Positions 42,893 through 51,811 are shown, counted from the first letter of the stretch. The stretch is DNA of 64,000 bases from UBA4416 sp040387475 (GCA_040387475.1 JAZKDT010000001.1:62001-126000), one strand, 5' to 3'. Translations and numbers: made by a program. Notes: generated from the sequence alone by a model not told the origin.

Positions 42893-44068
42893 TTATTTTT
42901 TCTCTGCTGCTTCTACATCCGAAAATACCTGTACACTATCAGGTAAACGCGCGCCTTTAATTTCAATTTTCGCCAGCTCTGTATTAAATTGTTTTAATTC
43001 ATCGTTTGAAAATTTAACATCGGCTGCGCCGGTATTTTCGATCATGTGCGACATTTGTGTCGTTCCTGGTATTGGTACGATCCATGGCTTTTGCGCCATC
43101 AACCATGCTAATGATATTTGAGCAGGTGTAGCTTGTTTTTGTGTCGCCCATTTTTTAATTAAATCCACTAACAACAAATTATTCGGTAGGTTCTCCGGTG
43201 AGAATCTTGATTCGATGCCTCTGATATCGCCTTGTGCAAATCGAGTGGTTGCATCAATGGCTCCTGTAAGAAATCCTACACCAAGCGGACTCCATGGAAC
43301 AAAACCGATTCCGAGTTCCTCACAAAGAGGAATGATCTTATTTTCCGGGCCTCTCCATAATAAGGAGTATTCATTTTGTATAGCAGTCAAAGGGAGTTCT
43401 TTATGCGCCCTGCGTACAGTTTGTACACCTGGTTCGGAAAGTCCCCAGTTTAAAACTTTTCCTTCTTTCATAAGGTTTTTAATTACACCGGCCACATCTT
43501 CAATTGGTACTGAAGGATCTACACGATGTTGGTACAACAGATCAATACGATCTGTACGAAGGCGTTTCAACATGCCTTCCACTACAATTTTAATATGTTC
43601 AGGCTTACTATTCAAACCCGGCAGACGTTTACCTGTTTCCTGGTCGATGTTCCAGCCAAATTTTGTTGCAATTACTATTTTATCTCTAAAGGACTGAACA
43701 CCTTCTCCAAGAATTCGTTCTACTTCTAAAGGTCCGTAAGCCTCTGCCGAATCAAAAAAAGTAACGCCGTTGTCAAAAGCCGTACGGATAATTTTATGCA
43801 TTTCAGTACGGGTCGGTATTGTTGTTTGATAAGTGCGGCTCATATTCTGCACTCCAATACCAACGCTCGAAATTTCCAGTTTGTTCAGCTTACGCTTTCC
43901 AATAGAAGAGCCTTTTGTATCTAATACGCTTTTACTTTCTGTTGATTCACTTGTAGAAGCTTTTAAAATGTCCGGCACCATTGCGGCACCTGCAAAGGCT
44001 AATCCTGTTTTAAGAATATCACGGCGGCTGAAATTCCTGTTTTCGTTTTCATTGAATAATTTTTCCAT
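42893..44068 (-). CDS. Aldo/keto reductase with Tat signal peptide
   Basis: A 391-residue AKR. The N-terminus NFSRRDILKTGLAFAGAAMV is a twin-arginine signal, so it is exported folded. The (beta/alpha)8 barrel starts at about 60. Catalytic tetrad residues are Asp and Tyr in FFDSAEAYGP, Lys in IATKFGW, and His in YQHRVDP. The sequence is a paralog of the neighbouring cytosolic AKR. It probably reduces carbonyl compounds, using NADPH if any cofactor is carried to the periplasm by Tat export. Confidence 0.9.
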   Translation of the reverse strand: MEKLFNENENRNFSRRDILKTGLAFAGAAMVPDILKASTSESTESKSVLDTKGSSIGKRKLNKLEISSVGIGVQNMSRTYQTTIPTRTEMHKIIRTAFDNGVTFFDSAEAYGPLEVERILGEGVQSFRDKIVIATKFGWNIDQETGKRLPGLNSKPEHIKIVVEGMLKRLRTDRIDLLYQHRVDPSVPIEDVAGVIKNLMKEGKVLNWGLSEPGVQTVRRAHKELPLTAIQNEYSLLWRGPENKIIPLCEELGIGFVPWSPLGVGFLTGAIDATTRFAQGDIRGIESRFSPENLPNNLLLVDLIKKWATQKQATPAQISLAWLMAQKPWIVPIPGTTQMSHMIENTGAADVKFSNDELKQFNTELAKIEIKGARLPDSVQVFSDVEAAEKK

Positions 44069-44087
44069 ACTATTAATTTTAGTGGTT

Positions 44088-45071
44088 TTATTTATTTACT
44101 CTTTCTTGCAGATCCTTAGGGTAACGTGCTCCGTGAATGGTGATCTTTGAAGCAGCGTTTTCAATTTGCGATAGATCTTCTTTACTAAGTTCAACTGCAA
44201 CCGCTCCGATGTTTTCCTGTAAGCGATTAACTTTTGTTGTTCCTGGTATTGGTACTATCCACGGCTTTTGAGCCATTAGCCACGCTAAGGCAATTTGCGC
44301 CGGTGTAGCATTCTTACCTTCTGCAATACTTTTTAAAAGGTCAACTAATGTTTGGTTGGCTTTCCTGTTGTCTTCCGAAAAACGGGGAACACTATTTCTG
44401 AAATCACTTTTGTCAAATTGTGTGTTTTCATTAATTGCTCCGGTTAAAAATCCTTTACCCAATGGACTGAACGGTACAAAGCCAATTCCTAATTCTTCCA
44501 GGGTTGGAATAATTTCTTTTTCAGGTTCCCGGAAAAATAAAGAGTATTCACTTTGCAAAGCTGCCACAGGTTGCACCGCGTGTGCTTTACGAATGGTTTC
44601 CACATTTGCTTCTGATAAGCCAAAGTGTTTTACTTTTCCTTCTTTGATCAATTCTTTTACTGTTTCGGCAACTTCTTCTATCGATACTTTAGGATCAACC
44701 CGATGCTGATAGAAAAGATCGATGCGATCTGTTTTCAATCTTTTTAAGGATGCTTCCGCAACTGCTTTTATTCTTGCAGGGCTGCTATCCAATCCTTTTT
44801 TTGAATCACCATCCTCAAAACCAAACTTTGTAGCAATAACTATTTTATCTCTGAATGGTAAAAGCGCTTCACCCAATAATTCTTCATTGGTAAAAGGCCC
44901 GTAACATTCTGCCGTATCAAAAAAGGTGATGCCTTCTTCAAATGCTTTCCTGATTAGTTCTATAGCCTGTGTTTTATCTGTTGCCGGACCATATCCAAAA
45001 CTCAATCCCATACACCCCAATCCAAGTGCTGATACTTCCAGTCCGCTGTTTCCTAATTTCCGTTTTTTCAT
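44088..45071 (-). CDS. Aldo/keto reductase (cytosolic)
   Basis: A 327-residue AKR of the AKR13/YakC-like type, with FFDTAECYGP (Asp, Tyr), VIATKFGF (Lys) and YQHRVDP (His), all in their normal positions. No signal peptide. It closely resembles the Tat-exported neighbour at 42893-44068, with long shared stretches including GIGFVP-SPLG and FLTGAI; the pair likely arose by duplication. 19 bases between each gene in this part of the operon. Confidence 0.93.
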   Translation of the reverse strand: MKKRKLGNSGLEVSALGLGCMGLSFGYGPATDKTQAIELIRKAFEEGITFFDTAECYGPFTNEELLGEALLPFRDKIVIATKFGFEDGDSKKGLDSSPARIKAVAEASLKRLKTDRIDLFYQHRVDPKVSIEEVAETVKELIKEGKVKHFGLSEANVETIRKAHAVQPVAALQSEYSLFFREPEKEIIPTLEELGIGFVPFSPLGKGFLTGAINENTQFDKSDFRNSVPRFSEDNRKANQTLVDLLKSIAEGKNATPAQIALAWLMAQKPWIVPIPGTTKVNRLQENIGAVAVELSKEDLSQIENAASKITIHGARYPKDLQERVNK

Positions 45072-45090
45072 TTCTTGTCTTTTAAATTAT

Positions 45091-45942
45091 CTATACATCC
45101 AGTGTTCTTTCACCGAGCCATTTTACCATTGCAGGATCGCGATGATCAAAAAAGCTGCTTGTATTTGTTTCCAAAGTAGTAATCGCATTCAGATCATCAG
45201 CATCCAATTTAAAGTTTAGCACATCTAAATTCTCGATCATTCTTTCCTTCTTAACCGATTTTGCAAGGGCAATAATTCCGCGTTGAGTAACCCATCTTAA
45301 AATAACTTGCGCAACCGTTTTTTTATGTTTATCTGCTATTTTAACTAACACGTCATTTTTAAAAATGTTGTTCTTACCCTCTGCAAATGGCGCCCAGGCT
45401 TCTACCTTGATATTATTTTCCTCAAGAAATTTATGTGATTCTGTTTGCTGATGAAAAGGATTGACTTCAATTTGATTCACTGCCGGAACAATTTTATTGT
45501 GAACCATCAGATCCATTATTCTGTCCGGATGAAAATTAGAAACGCCAATGGCTTTAATTTTCCCTTCGTTATATAATTCTTCCAGCGCTCTCCATTCGCC
45601 GTAAACATCTCCATAAGGTTGATGAATTAAATATAGATCAATGTAATCCAGTTGTAAACGCTTCAGCGATCTTTCAAATGCTTTTTTGGTTCCTTCATAG
45701 CCATTTTTTTGAATCCACAGTTTTGTGGTAATAAACAATTCTTCTCTTTTAATACCGCTTCTTTTTATTCCCTTGCCAACAGCTTCTTCATTCATATAAG
45801 CTTCTGCCGTATCAATGTGGCGATACCCCGCTTCAATAGCGTCCACCACACTTTGTTCGCATTGTTCCTGGTCATTGATTTGAAACACGCCGAAACCCAA
45901 AACCGGCATTTCTACACCATTATTTAATTTTACTTTTTCCAT
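45091..45942 (-). CDS. Aldo/keto reductase, AKR5/DkgA-like
   Basis: A 283-residue AKR with HIDTAEAYMNEEAVG (Asp, Tyr), FITTKLWIQ (Lys), and LIHQPYGD (His). The pattern resembles 2,5-diketo-gluconate reductases (DkgA/YvgN), which detoxify methylglyoxal and other aldehydes. The ATG at 45942 is preferred, since the open frame to 45996 covers the promoter TACCTTTG at 45969-45976. First gene of the seven-gene redox operon. Confidence 0.93.
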   Translation of the reverse strand: MEKVKLNNGVEMPVLGFGVFQINDQEQCEQSVVDAIEAGYRHIDTAEAYMNEEAVGKGIKRSGIKREELFITTKLWIQKNGYEGTKKAFERSLKRLQLDYIDLYLIHQPYGDVYGEWRALEELYNEGKIKAIGVSNFHPDRIMDLMVHNKIVPAVNQIEVNPFHQQTESHKFLEENNIKVEAWAPFAEGKNNIFKNDVLVKIADKHKKTVAQVILRWVTQRGIIALAKSVKKERMIENLDVLNFKLDADDLNAITTLETNTSSFFDHRDPAMVKWLGERTLDV

Positions 45943-45968
45943 GATTTTCTTTTTATAATATAACAGGG

Positions 45969-45976
45969 CAAAGGTA
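45969..45976 (-). promoter_or_regulatory. -7 promoter element of the redox operon
   Basis: Minus-strand TACCTTTG, a perfect TAnnTTTG match, with a start near 45962 and a leader of about 20 bases. The candidate AraC-type operator at 46006-46028 lies just upstream of where the -33 region would be. Confidence 0.6.
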
Positions 45977-46005
45977 CTTAGGTTTAGATCAAGCACGTTA
46001 TACAG

Positions 46006-46028
46006 ATTACGGTAATAGCTACCAATAT
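46006..46028. promoter_or_regulatory. Candidate operator 1 of the AraC-type regulator
   Basis: ATTACGGTA and TACCAATAT form an inverted pair separated by ATAGC. The left half (read backwards TACCGTAAT) resembles the right half (TACCAATAT). Both halves recur upstream of the regulator's own gene. Its place, just upstream of the promoter, is the classic activator position. Confidence 0.5.
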
Positions 46029-46145
46029 TACTTGTCTTTTTAGAGAACCAATTTTTACTGTATTTTATAATGGGGAAAAGATTGGACAGAGAGACACACT
46101 ATGCTCTTTGCGCAACACAATGAAAAAAATAAGTATAAGGTTTGT

Positions 46146-47039
46146 TTAATTAAGAAGCCTGTATTCGTTGGGCGAACTACCCACTTTTTGCTTGAATAAT
46201 CGCGTAAAATGTTGAGGATATTTAAAGCCTAATCCGTAAGCAATTTCACTGATAGATTTGCTTTGATCAAATAGTTTTTCTTTAGCAATATCCATCACTT
46301 TTGTTTGAATATAGTCTTGCGCTGTTTTACCTGTTTCCTTTTTAATAAGATCACCAAAATAATTAGCCGATAAATGCAATTCGTCCGCACACAATGCTAC
46401 TGATGGTAATCCAATTTGTTGTGGTTTATCCGATTGAAAATAACCATTAAGCAATTCTTCAAATTTTTCCAGAATACCTTTGTTTACATTTTCGCGGGTT
46501 ATGAACTGGCGATCATAATAACGAATGCAATAATTTAGAAACAGCTCAATGTTATTTACAATAAGCGTCTTGCTGTGTTTGTCAACGCTTTGTTTTAACT
46601 CGAATTCTATTTTAGCAAAGCAATCTAATATGACTTGTCGTTCTTTCTCGGATAAGTGCAATGCCTCATTCGAAGCATAAGAGAAGAAGGAATAATCCTG
46701 TATATTTTTTCCTAAGGGTGTGCCATGGATCAAATCAGGATGAAAAACTAACGCATAGCCTTTTGGTTGATAAAACTCATCGCCGTTTTCACCTAAAACT
46801 TGCCCCGGAGCAAGAAACACCAATGTTCCTTCCTGGTAATCGTAATTCTTAAGTCCATATCTAAGATCTCCGCAATCTACTTGTTTTAAAAAGATAGTAT
46901 AACATCCAAAGTACATCCGGCTTAGTTTTCTCGGTTTAGCTTTATCAAGATGGACAACGCTTACTAACGGATGCAATGTTTCCTGCTCATTAAAAGAGTT
47001 ATAATCCCTTACAGTTTCAAATCTCAAAATATCTTCCAT
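46146..47039 (-). CDS. AraC-family regulator, probable control gene of the redox operon
   Basis: A 297-residue regulator with a cupin-like N-terminal domain (about 15-150, LHPLVSVVHLDKAKP) and an AraC HTH domain (about 195-297), with both helices visible: LPSVALCADELHLSANYFGDLI and ISEIAYGLGFKYPQHFTRLF. It lies upstream of the redox operon in the same direction, 203 bases from its first gene. Relatives near alcohol dehydrogenase and AKR genes (YqhC-like) sense aldehydes. Its own -7 element TAATTTTG is at 47062-47069. Confidence 0.92.
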   Translation of the reverse strand: MEDILRFETVRDYNSFNEQETLHPLVSVVHLDKAKPRKLSRMYFGCYTIFLKQVDCGDLRYGLKNYDYQEGTLVFLAPGQVLGENGDEFYQPKGYALVFHPDLIHGTPLGKNIQDYSFFSYASNEALHLSEKERQVILDCFAKIEFELKQSVDKHSKTLIVNNIELFLNYCIRYYDRQFITRENVNKGILEKFEELLNGYFQSDKPQQIGLPSVALCADELHLSANYFGDLIKKETGKTAQDYIQTKVMDIAKEKLFDQSKSISEIAYGLGFKYPQHFTRLFKQKVGSSPNEYRLLN

Positions 47040-47061
47040 TTTACTATTGCTTAACGATAAA

Positions 47062-47069
47062 CAAAATTA
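47062..47069 (-). promoter_or_regulatory. -7 promoter element of the AraC-type regulator gene
   Basis: Minus-strand TAATTTTG matches TAnnTTTG, 22 bases before the start codon. The candidate operator 2 overlaps the expected -33 position. Confidence 0.55.
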
Positions 47070-47083
47070 CTGAATCTTAGCCC

Positions 47084-47122
47084 ATTACGGTACATTAGTA
47101 CCCAAAATCAGTGATATTGGTA
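47084..47122. promoter_or_regulatory. Candidate operator 2 of the AraC-type regulator
   Basis: Holds ATTACGGTA at 47084-47092, the inverted GGTAC/GTACC pair around ATTA at 47089-47102, and ATATTGGTA at 47114-47122, the reverse complement of the second half of operator 1. The position suggests autoregulation. Confidence 0.5.
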
Positions 47123-47197
47123 AGTAAAACAGGGAGCGGTAATACCTTCTTAGCCAGAGAAAATAACGTTAAAAGTTCGATATAGTCCCTTTTGGCT

Positions 47198-47228
47198 AAA
47201 AAAGAAAGCCTTGACTAGCAAGGCTTTC
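47198..47228 (-). terminator. Terminator of tRNA-Leu(TAG)
   Basis: Perfect 10-bp stem GAAAGCCTTG / CAAGGCTTTC with an ACTAG loop, followed on the minus strand by a run of six T. It sits nine bases after the tRNA. Confidence 0.85.
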
Positions 47229-47236
47229 AGATTATG

Positions 47237-47316
47237 TACACATGAAGGGACTCGAACCCCCACCCTTGCGGACCAGATCCTAAGTCTGGCGCGGCTACCA
47301 ATTACGCCACATGTGC
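47237..47316 (-). tRNA. tRNA-Leu (anticodon TAG)
   Basis: Type II tRNA on the minus strand. Acceptor GCACATG pairs with CATGTGT, with G1 opposite U72 by this fold, the D-loop has AATTGGTAG, the anticodon stem CCAGA/TCTGG encloses CTTAGGA (anticodon TAG, reads CUA), and the T arm is GGGGG-TTCGAGT-CCCTT. CCA is not encoded. Confidence 0.92.
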
Positions 47317-47423
47317 ATTAGGACTGTAAATATACGACTTTTTATAAAATCTGTAATAATTACGCACAAAAAATCTTTAAAATCAGCCCTTTTTCTTTAA
47401 TTTGTAGCTCAAAATTCAGCATT

Positions 47424-48614
47424 ATGTACGGAAAATTTCAGGAGCATTTACAAGGTCAGTTAAATGAAATAGAGCAAAACGGTTTATTCAAAAAAGAACG
47501 CGTGATCATTACGCCACAGGGAGCCAGCGTGAAAGTGAGTGATGGCAAGGAAGTTATTATCTTTTGTGCGAATAATTATTTAGGATTATCCTCACACCCT
47601 AAAGTGATTGAAGGTGCAAAAAAAGCGCTGGACAGTCATGGTTACGGTATGTCATCCGTCCGTTTTATTTGCGGCACCCAGGATATTCATAAAACGTTAG
47701 AAAAAAAGATCGCTTCATTTTTAGGTCAGGAAGATACAATCTTGTATGCAGCAGCATTTGACGCGAATGGCGGTGTATTTGAACCCTTATTTGGTGAAGA
47801 AGATGCGATCATTTCGGATGAATTGAACCACGCTTCTATTATTGATGGTGTGCGTTTGTGTAAAGCGCAACGTTACCGTTACAAAAACTGTGATATGGCA
47901 GATTTAGAAGAGCAATTAATTAAAGCACAGGCACAGCGCTACCGCATCATTGTAACTGATGGTGTTTTTAGCATGGATGGCTTTGTTGCACCTTTGGATA
48001 AAATTTGTGATTTGGCAGATAAATATAACGCCATGGTGATGGTAGATGAAAGTCACGCCAGTGGCTTCATAGGCAAAACAGGCCGCGGTACCATTGAGTT
48101 AAAAAATGTAATGGATCGTGTGGATATCGTTACCGGAACCTTAGGCAAAGCGTTAGGTGGTGCCATGGGCGGTTTTACAAGCGGAAAAAAAGAAGTGATC
48201 GAAATCTTAAGACAACGTTCCCGCCCGTATTTATTCTCTAATTCATTAGCGCCAAGTATTGTTGGTGCGAGTATTGCTGTGTTTGATATGCTTAGCGAAA
48301 CAACAGAATTAAGAGATACTTTAGAAAGCAATATCACCTATTTTAAAACAGGCTTACGTAAAATTGGCTTGGAATTTAAAGAAGGTGACTCAGCAATTGT
48401 ACCTGTGATGTTATACGATGCAAAATTATCACAAGTGTTTGCTGATAAACTATTGCAGGAAGGTATTTATGTGATCGGGTTCTTTTTCCCTGTTGTAGCG
48501 AAAGGCCAGGCACGTATTCGTGTGCAACTTTCGGCAGCGCATACCAAAGCGCATTTGGATAAAGCTTTAGCGGCGTTTGAAAAAGTGGGTAAAGAGTTAG
48601 GGGTGATCAAATAG
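47424..48614 (+). CDS. kbl: Glycine C-acetyltransferase (2-amino-3-ketobutyrate CoA ligase)
   Basis: A PLP enzyme of the alpha-oxoamine synthase family that joins with threonine dehydrogenase to convert threonine to glycine and acetyl-CoA. The 396-residue length is standard. The PLP lysine is K242 in GTLGKALGG; the N-terminal EVIIFCANNYLGLSSHP and the region SSVRFICGTQDIHK are typical of Kbl. No tdh in this window. TAATTTG, one base short of TAnnTTTG, lies about 20 bases upstream and may be the promoter. Confidence 0.94.
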   Translation: MYGKFQEHLQGQLNEIEQNGLFKKERVIITPQGASVKVSDGKEVIIFCANNYLGLSSHPKVIEGAKKALDSHGYGMSSVRFICGTQDIHKTLEKKIASFLGQEDTILYAAAFDANGGVFEPLFGEEDAIISDELNHASIIDGVRLCKAQRYRYKNCDMADLEEQLIKAQAQRYRIIVTDGVFSMDGFVAPLDKICDLADKYNAMVMVDESHASGFIGKTGRGTIELKNVMDRVDIVTGTLGKALGGAMGGFTSGKKEVIEILRQRSRPYLFSNSLAPSIVGASIAVFDMLSETTELRDTLESNITYFKTGLRKIGLEFKEGDSAIVPVMLYDAKLSQVFADKLLQEGIYVIGFFFPVVAKGQARIRVQLSAAHTKAHLDKALAAFEKVGKELGVIK

Positions 48615-48636
48615 GTTTTTTAATATTTTAATTTGG

Positions 48637-48720
48637 GCGCGACCGCGAAAAACGGTCAGGCTTTCGTTTCAATCTTTTGCAAGAGACAGGCAAAAGGATT
48701 TCCACTACAATCCTTCGCGC
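48637..48720. repeat. Nested palindromic element of 84 bp between kbl and the Smr gene
   Basis: GCGCGA at 48637-48642 and TCGCGC at 48715-48720 form an outer inverted pair. Inside are three hairpins: GACCG/CGGTC (48641-48657), CTTTTGC/GCAAAAG (48674-48696), and AGGATT/AATCCT (48695-48714). The GC-rich ends contrast with flanking AT-rich DNA. It resembles REP-type or small mobile palindromic repeats of Bacteroidota, but only one copy is seen here. Confidence 0.55.
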
Positions 48721-48771
48721 GGGTTTACTTTTTCAAATATTAATTAACATCGGATTTCCTGGCGTTATTTT

Positions 48772-49761
48772 CTAATGAATCCTCACTTCGGTAGCACCGT
48801 AACCATAATCTTTATAAGACGCATCAAAAAATTCAATATCTTCAACCGTTTTTAAAATCCCTAAAATTTCCTGTTTGAGTTTACCGTTCCCAACACCATG
48901 AATAACAATAAGTTTTTTAATACCGTTACTCATGCAGTATTGTAGTTCTTTTTCAAAACGCTCCAATTGAATTGACATGATCTCATAATTGGTCAGATTT
49001 TTATGTGAATCAATTAACTCTTCAATATGCAGATCTATTTCGCGGGTGAGGTCTTTTATCTTTTGTTTGGCGACCGATGTTTTTTGAGGCTGCTTGAATT
49101 CCTTAATAGCCTTTAATCGTGTGAGATCTTCCATGGTCATTATTTTTTCAATGACCTCTTTATCCAGAAAGTTTTCTTTTAAAATATAGGCATACACGGC
49201 ATACTTAAATTCGTTATGCTGAATCAACGTAGATTGTGACATGATCTTCTCGTTGATGTACAAAATTTCTGCTAATGGAATTTGTGACTTGTAATACGTA
49301 TTCTTATAAAATAAACACTCTATTTTATGGTACGCAAATTCTTTAAAGAAATTCTTCTTTACCTGTTTTAAAAACACTTTCTGGTAAGCCCCTAATTCGC
49401 CGTGTTTCAGCGTCTGAAAATATTCATCATCTTTTACCGAATACGAAAAAGCAACGTTATAGGAAGATGAATTGAACAGATAAAACTTATAGTCTGTCAC
49501 CAGCATAGGCATTTCGTGATCAGGCTCAATGATAAAATAAATGGAATCGGATAAAATCGTTTCCAGTTCCATTTCAATATTCTCCACTTCAGGGTTCATG
49601 ATCAACTCTGTGTGAATAGGCACCAGGTGCTTAGACAGATAGGGAATTTCAAACCCATCCTGCATTTCAACAAACACCGTATCTTTGTCTTTAAAGCGTG
49701 TGATGATGCCCTCGCCCACTTCGTTTAAAAACCGCACTTTATCTCCAATCCTCAATTTCAT
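48772..49761 (-). CDS. DUF2027/Smr-domain protein (MutS2-like small domain)
   Basis: A 329-residue protein. The N-terminal part (MKLRIGDKVRFLNEVGEG) is a DUF2027-like beta-barrel, a middle domain follows, and the C-terminal 85 residues are an Smr domain with its DLHIEEL and HGVGNGKL motifs. Smr domains cut DNA or RNA, and occur with MutS2 in ribosome rescue or recombination control. No MutS ATPase is present. It ends four bases from the ComEC gene in the same direction. Confidence 0.87.
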   Translation of the reverse strand: MKLRIGDKVRFLNEVGEGIITRFKDKDTVFVEMQDGFEIPYLSKHLVPIHTELIMNPEVENIEMELETILSDSIYFIIEPDHEMPMLVTDYKFYLFNSSSYNVAFSYSVKDDEYFQTLKHGELGAYQKVFLKQVKKNFFKEFAYHKIECLFYKNTYYKSQIPLAEILYINEKIMSQSTLIQHNEFKYAVYAYILKENFLDKEVIEKIMTMEDLTRLKAIKEFKQPQKTSVAKQKIKDLTREIDLHIEELIDSHKNLTNYEIMSIQLERFEKELQYCMSNGIKKLIVIHGVGNGKLKQEILGILKTVEDIEFFDASYKDYGYGATEVRIH

Positions 49762-49765
49762 TGCT

Positions 49766-51811
49766 CTATAATTTAATTTGTACCGCGCCTGTTTCTTTGG
49801 CCCAATAAAAAGACACGGACGCCAGGGCGCATTGCCTTTTTAATTTTTTTACAAATTTATAACTGTTAGAGCAATCCGCAATAATAACCGGGCGGGTTTT
49901 ATAATTTGTTATGAGTTCCAGCGGCGTATCATTACTCACAACAATGTAGTGAGGGTCGCTTTCTGTTAGCGCTACTCCGGGGCGATCCGCCCTCAGAATC
50001 GTCTTGTCATTCAGTTTTAAAACATTGTTTTTGATGGGAATGATCTTTAAATTAGAAATGGTAAGCAGATAGGGTTTAACGTGTCGTTGCATATCTTTTT
50101 CGGAAATGCTGTCAAAATCGGCATAGACAGTTTGACCCACTCGTAAAGCTAAAACGGATTGATGTTTAACGTGAAATATAACCAGCTCGTTTTCATTTAA
50201 CTGTTTGTAATTATCGTAAAGAGAGGCCGATAACCAGGTTATCATTATTATACATAAAGCCAACACCTGCTTGTACTGTTTGCCCGAAATGATCATTAAA
50301 CATAACATAATACATAATGATAGAAACACCAGGTCGGTGACTGAAAAAAAAATAAAGTCAATGAACCCATACTGTGGATTATCTGTGAGCTGTGCAAGCC
50401 ACAACATAACTGAAGTACATACGTTAATAATACAGGTGGTAATATAATTGAGAAATCCTATCTTATAAATAACCAAAAACAGCGCGGCTGATATCATGAT
50501 CAATATACTGATGGGAATAATAACGAGATTAGAAAAAGCAAACCATATAGGAAATTGATGAAAGTAATAGAGGGAAATGGGTAAGGTAAAAACGGTAGCA
50601 GCAACTGATATTAGCACACTGGTCCATAACCATTGCAATATCCGATTGTTGAACACATGCAATTTATGCAAAATGGGATATAAGTACATAATGCCAAATA
50701 CAGCGAAATAGCTCAATAAAAAACCGACATCCTTTATTAGATAAGGATTGAATAGCAATAACAAAAAAGCAGAAAGTAATAAGGTGTTGTAGCTATTTCC
50801 TTGTTTATAAAATGTTTGCCCGAACAATACCAAACTCAGCATTAATGCGGCGCGCAATACTGAAGGTGATAAGCCTGTGATAAAAATCAACAAAACTAAA
50901 AAAGACATGACAAAACAAAATTTTGTTTTCTTAAACCGATCGTATTTGTCAAATAACGAAAAAATATAGACCAGGATTCCATATAAAACGCCTGTATGCA
51001 TGCCAGATACAGATAGAATATGTAAGGTGCCGGAATGAGAAAAACTTTGCATCACTGCACTATCAATCTCATCATCATAGCCAACCAATAAAGCAGAGCA
51101 AATGGAGAACGCCTCCCGCGACAAATCACTGTTTCTGAGAACAGAAACCAACTGCGCCTTAATGTGGGTTCCCAGGTGTGTTATATCAAATTCAGAATTT
51201 ATTTGAGGAATCGGTGTTATGCTTTTTGAATTTGCATATACTACATGAAATATATTCTTGTTCTGTAAAAATAGTTTATAGTCAAACTCACCCGGATTTT
51301 TTGGATTGTTTACAAAGCTAAATTCGGAGTTCACCAAAATTTGATTCCCTAACTCCAGGCTTAGCGAAGAATCATTTCTTAAATAAATAATAGTTTGGCC
51401 TTCGGTGTAGTGCCACTGATTATGTTCTTCAACACAATTAACCTCAACAGGAACTTTGATAAATGTTTGAGAGGTCACGGGTATATCCGTAATCGTTGCA
51501 ACCATGTTTTGTTTACCAGGAAAAACAAAATGAGTATAATGGTCATGCTGGTTTCGGGCATTATACAAATAACAGGATTCGAACGCAAGGATAAACAACA
51601 GGAGGTTGCTACATACAATAAATGCTACTTTTTTAAACGCCGTTACTGAAGGTTGAAAGCTCTGAAAGCAAAAGCTTGCTATCCATAAGAGAGACACCAC
51701 AGTAAAAATAATATGCTGTTGTTCAACCTGGCCGGTGCATTCTGAGAAAATAACTCCCAACAAATACGGCAATAAAATTTTAAAAAATGGTATGGACTTA
51801 AAATTAATCAC
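49766..51811 (-). CDS. comEC: ComEC/Rec2 family DNA-uptake membrane protein
   Basis: A 681-residue membrane protein of the ComEC type, the channel through which transforming DNA crosses the inner membrane. An N-terminal DUF4131 region is followed by the competence domain with LSVSGMHTGVLYG and about eight more helices. The C-terminal 160 residues are a short domain of the kind seen in Bacteroidota in place of a full beta-lactamase-fold nuclease. Start four bases from the Smr gene, so probably one operon. Competence in this organism is not shown. Confidence 0.87.
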   Translation of the reverse strand: MINFKSIPFFKILLPYLLGVIFSECTGQVEQQHIIFTVVSLLWIASFCFQSFQPSVTAFKKVAFIVCSNLLLFILAFESCYLYNARNQHDHYTHFVFPGKQNMVATITDIPVTSQTFIKVPVEVNCVEEHNQWHYTEGQTIIYLRNDSSLSLELGNQILVNSEFSFVNNPKNPGEFDYKLFLQNKNIFHVVYANSKSITPIPQINSEFDITHLGTHIKAQLVSVLRNSDLSREAFSICSALLVGYDDEIDSAVMQSFSHSGTLHILSVSGMHTGVLYGILVYIFSLFDKYDRFKKTKFCFVMSFLVLLIFITGLSPSVLRAALMLSLVLFGQTFYKQGNSYNTLLLSAFLLLLFNPYLIKDVGFLLSYFAVFGIMYLYPILHKLHVFNNRILQWLWTSVLISVAATVFTLPISLYYFHQFPIWFAFSNLVIIPISILIMISAALFLVIYKIGFLNYITTCIINVCTSVMLWLAQLTDNPQYGFIDFIFFSVTDLVFLSLCIMLCLMIISGKQYKQVLALCIIMITWLSASLYDNYKQLNENELVIFHVKHQSVLALRVGQTVYADFDSISEKDMQRHVKPYLLTISNLKIIPIKNNVLKLNDKTILRADRPGVALTESDPHYIVVSNDTPLELITNYKTRPVIIADCSNSYKFVKKLKRQCALASVSFYWAKETGAVQIKL

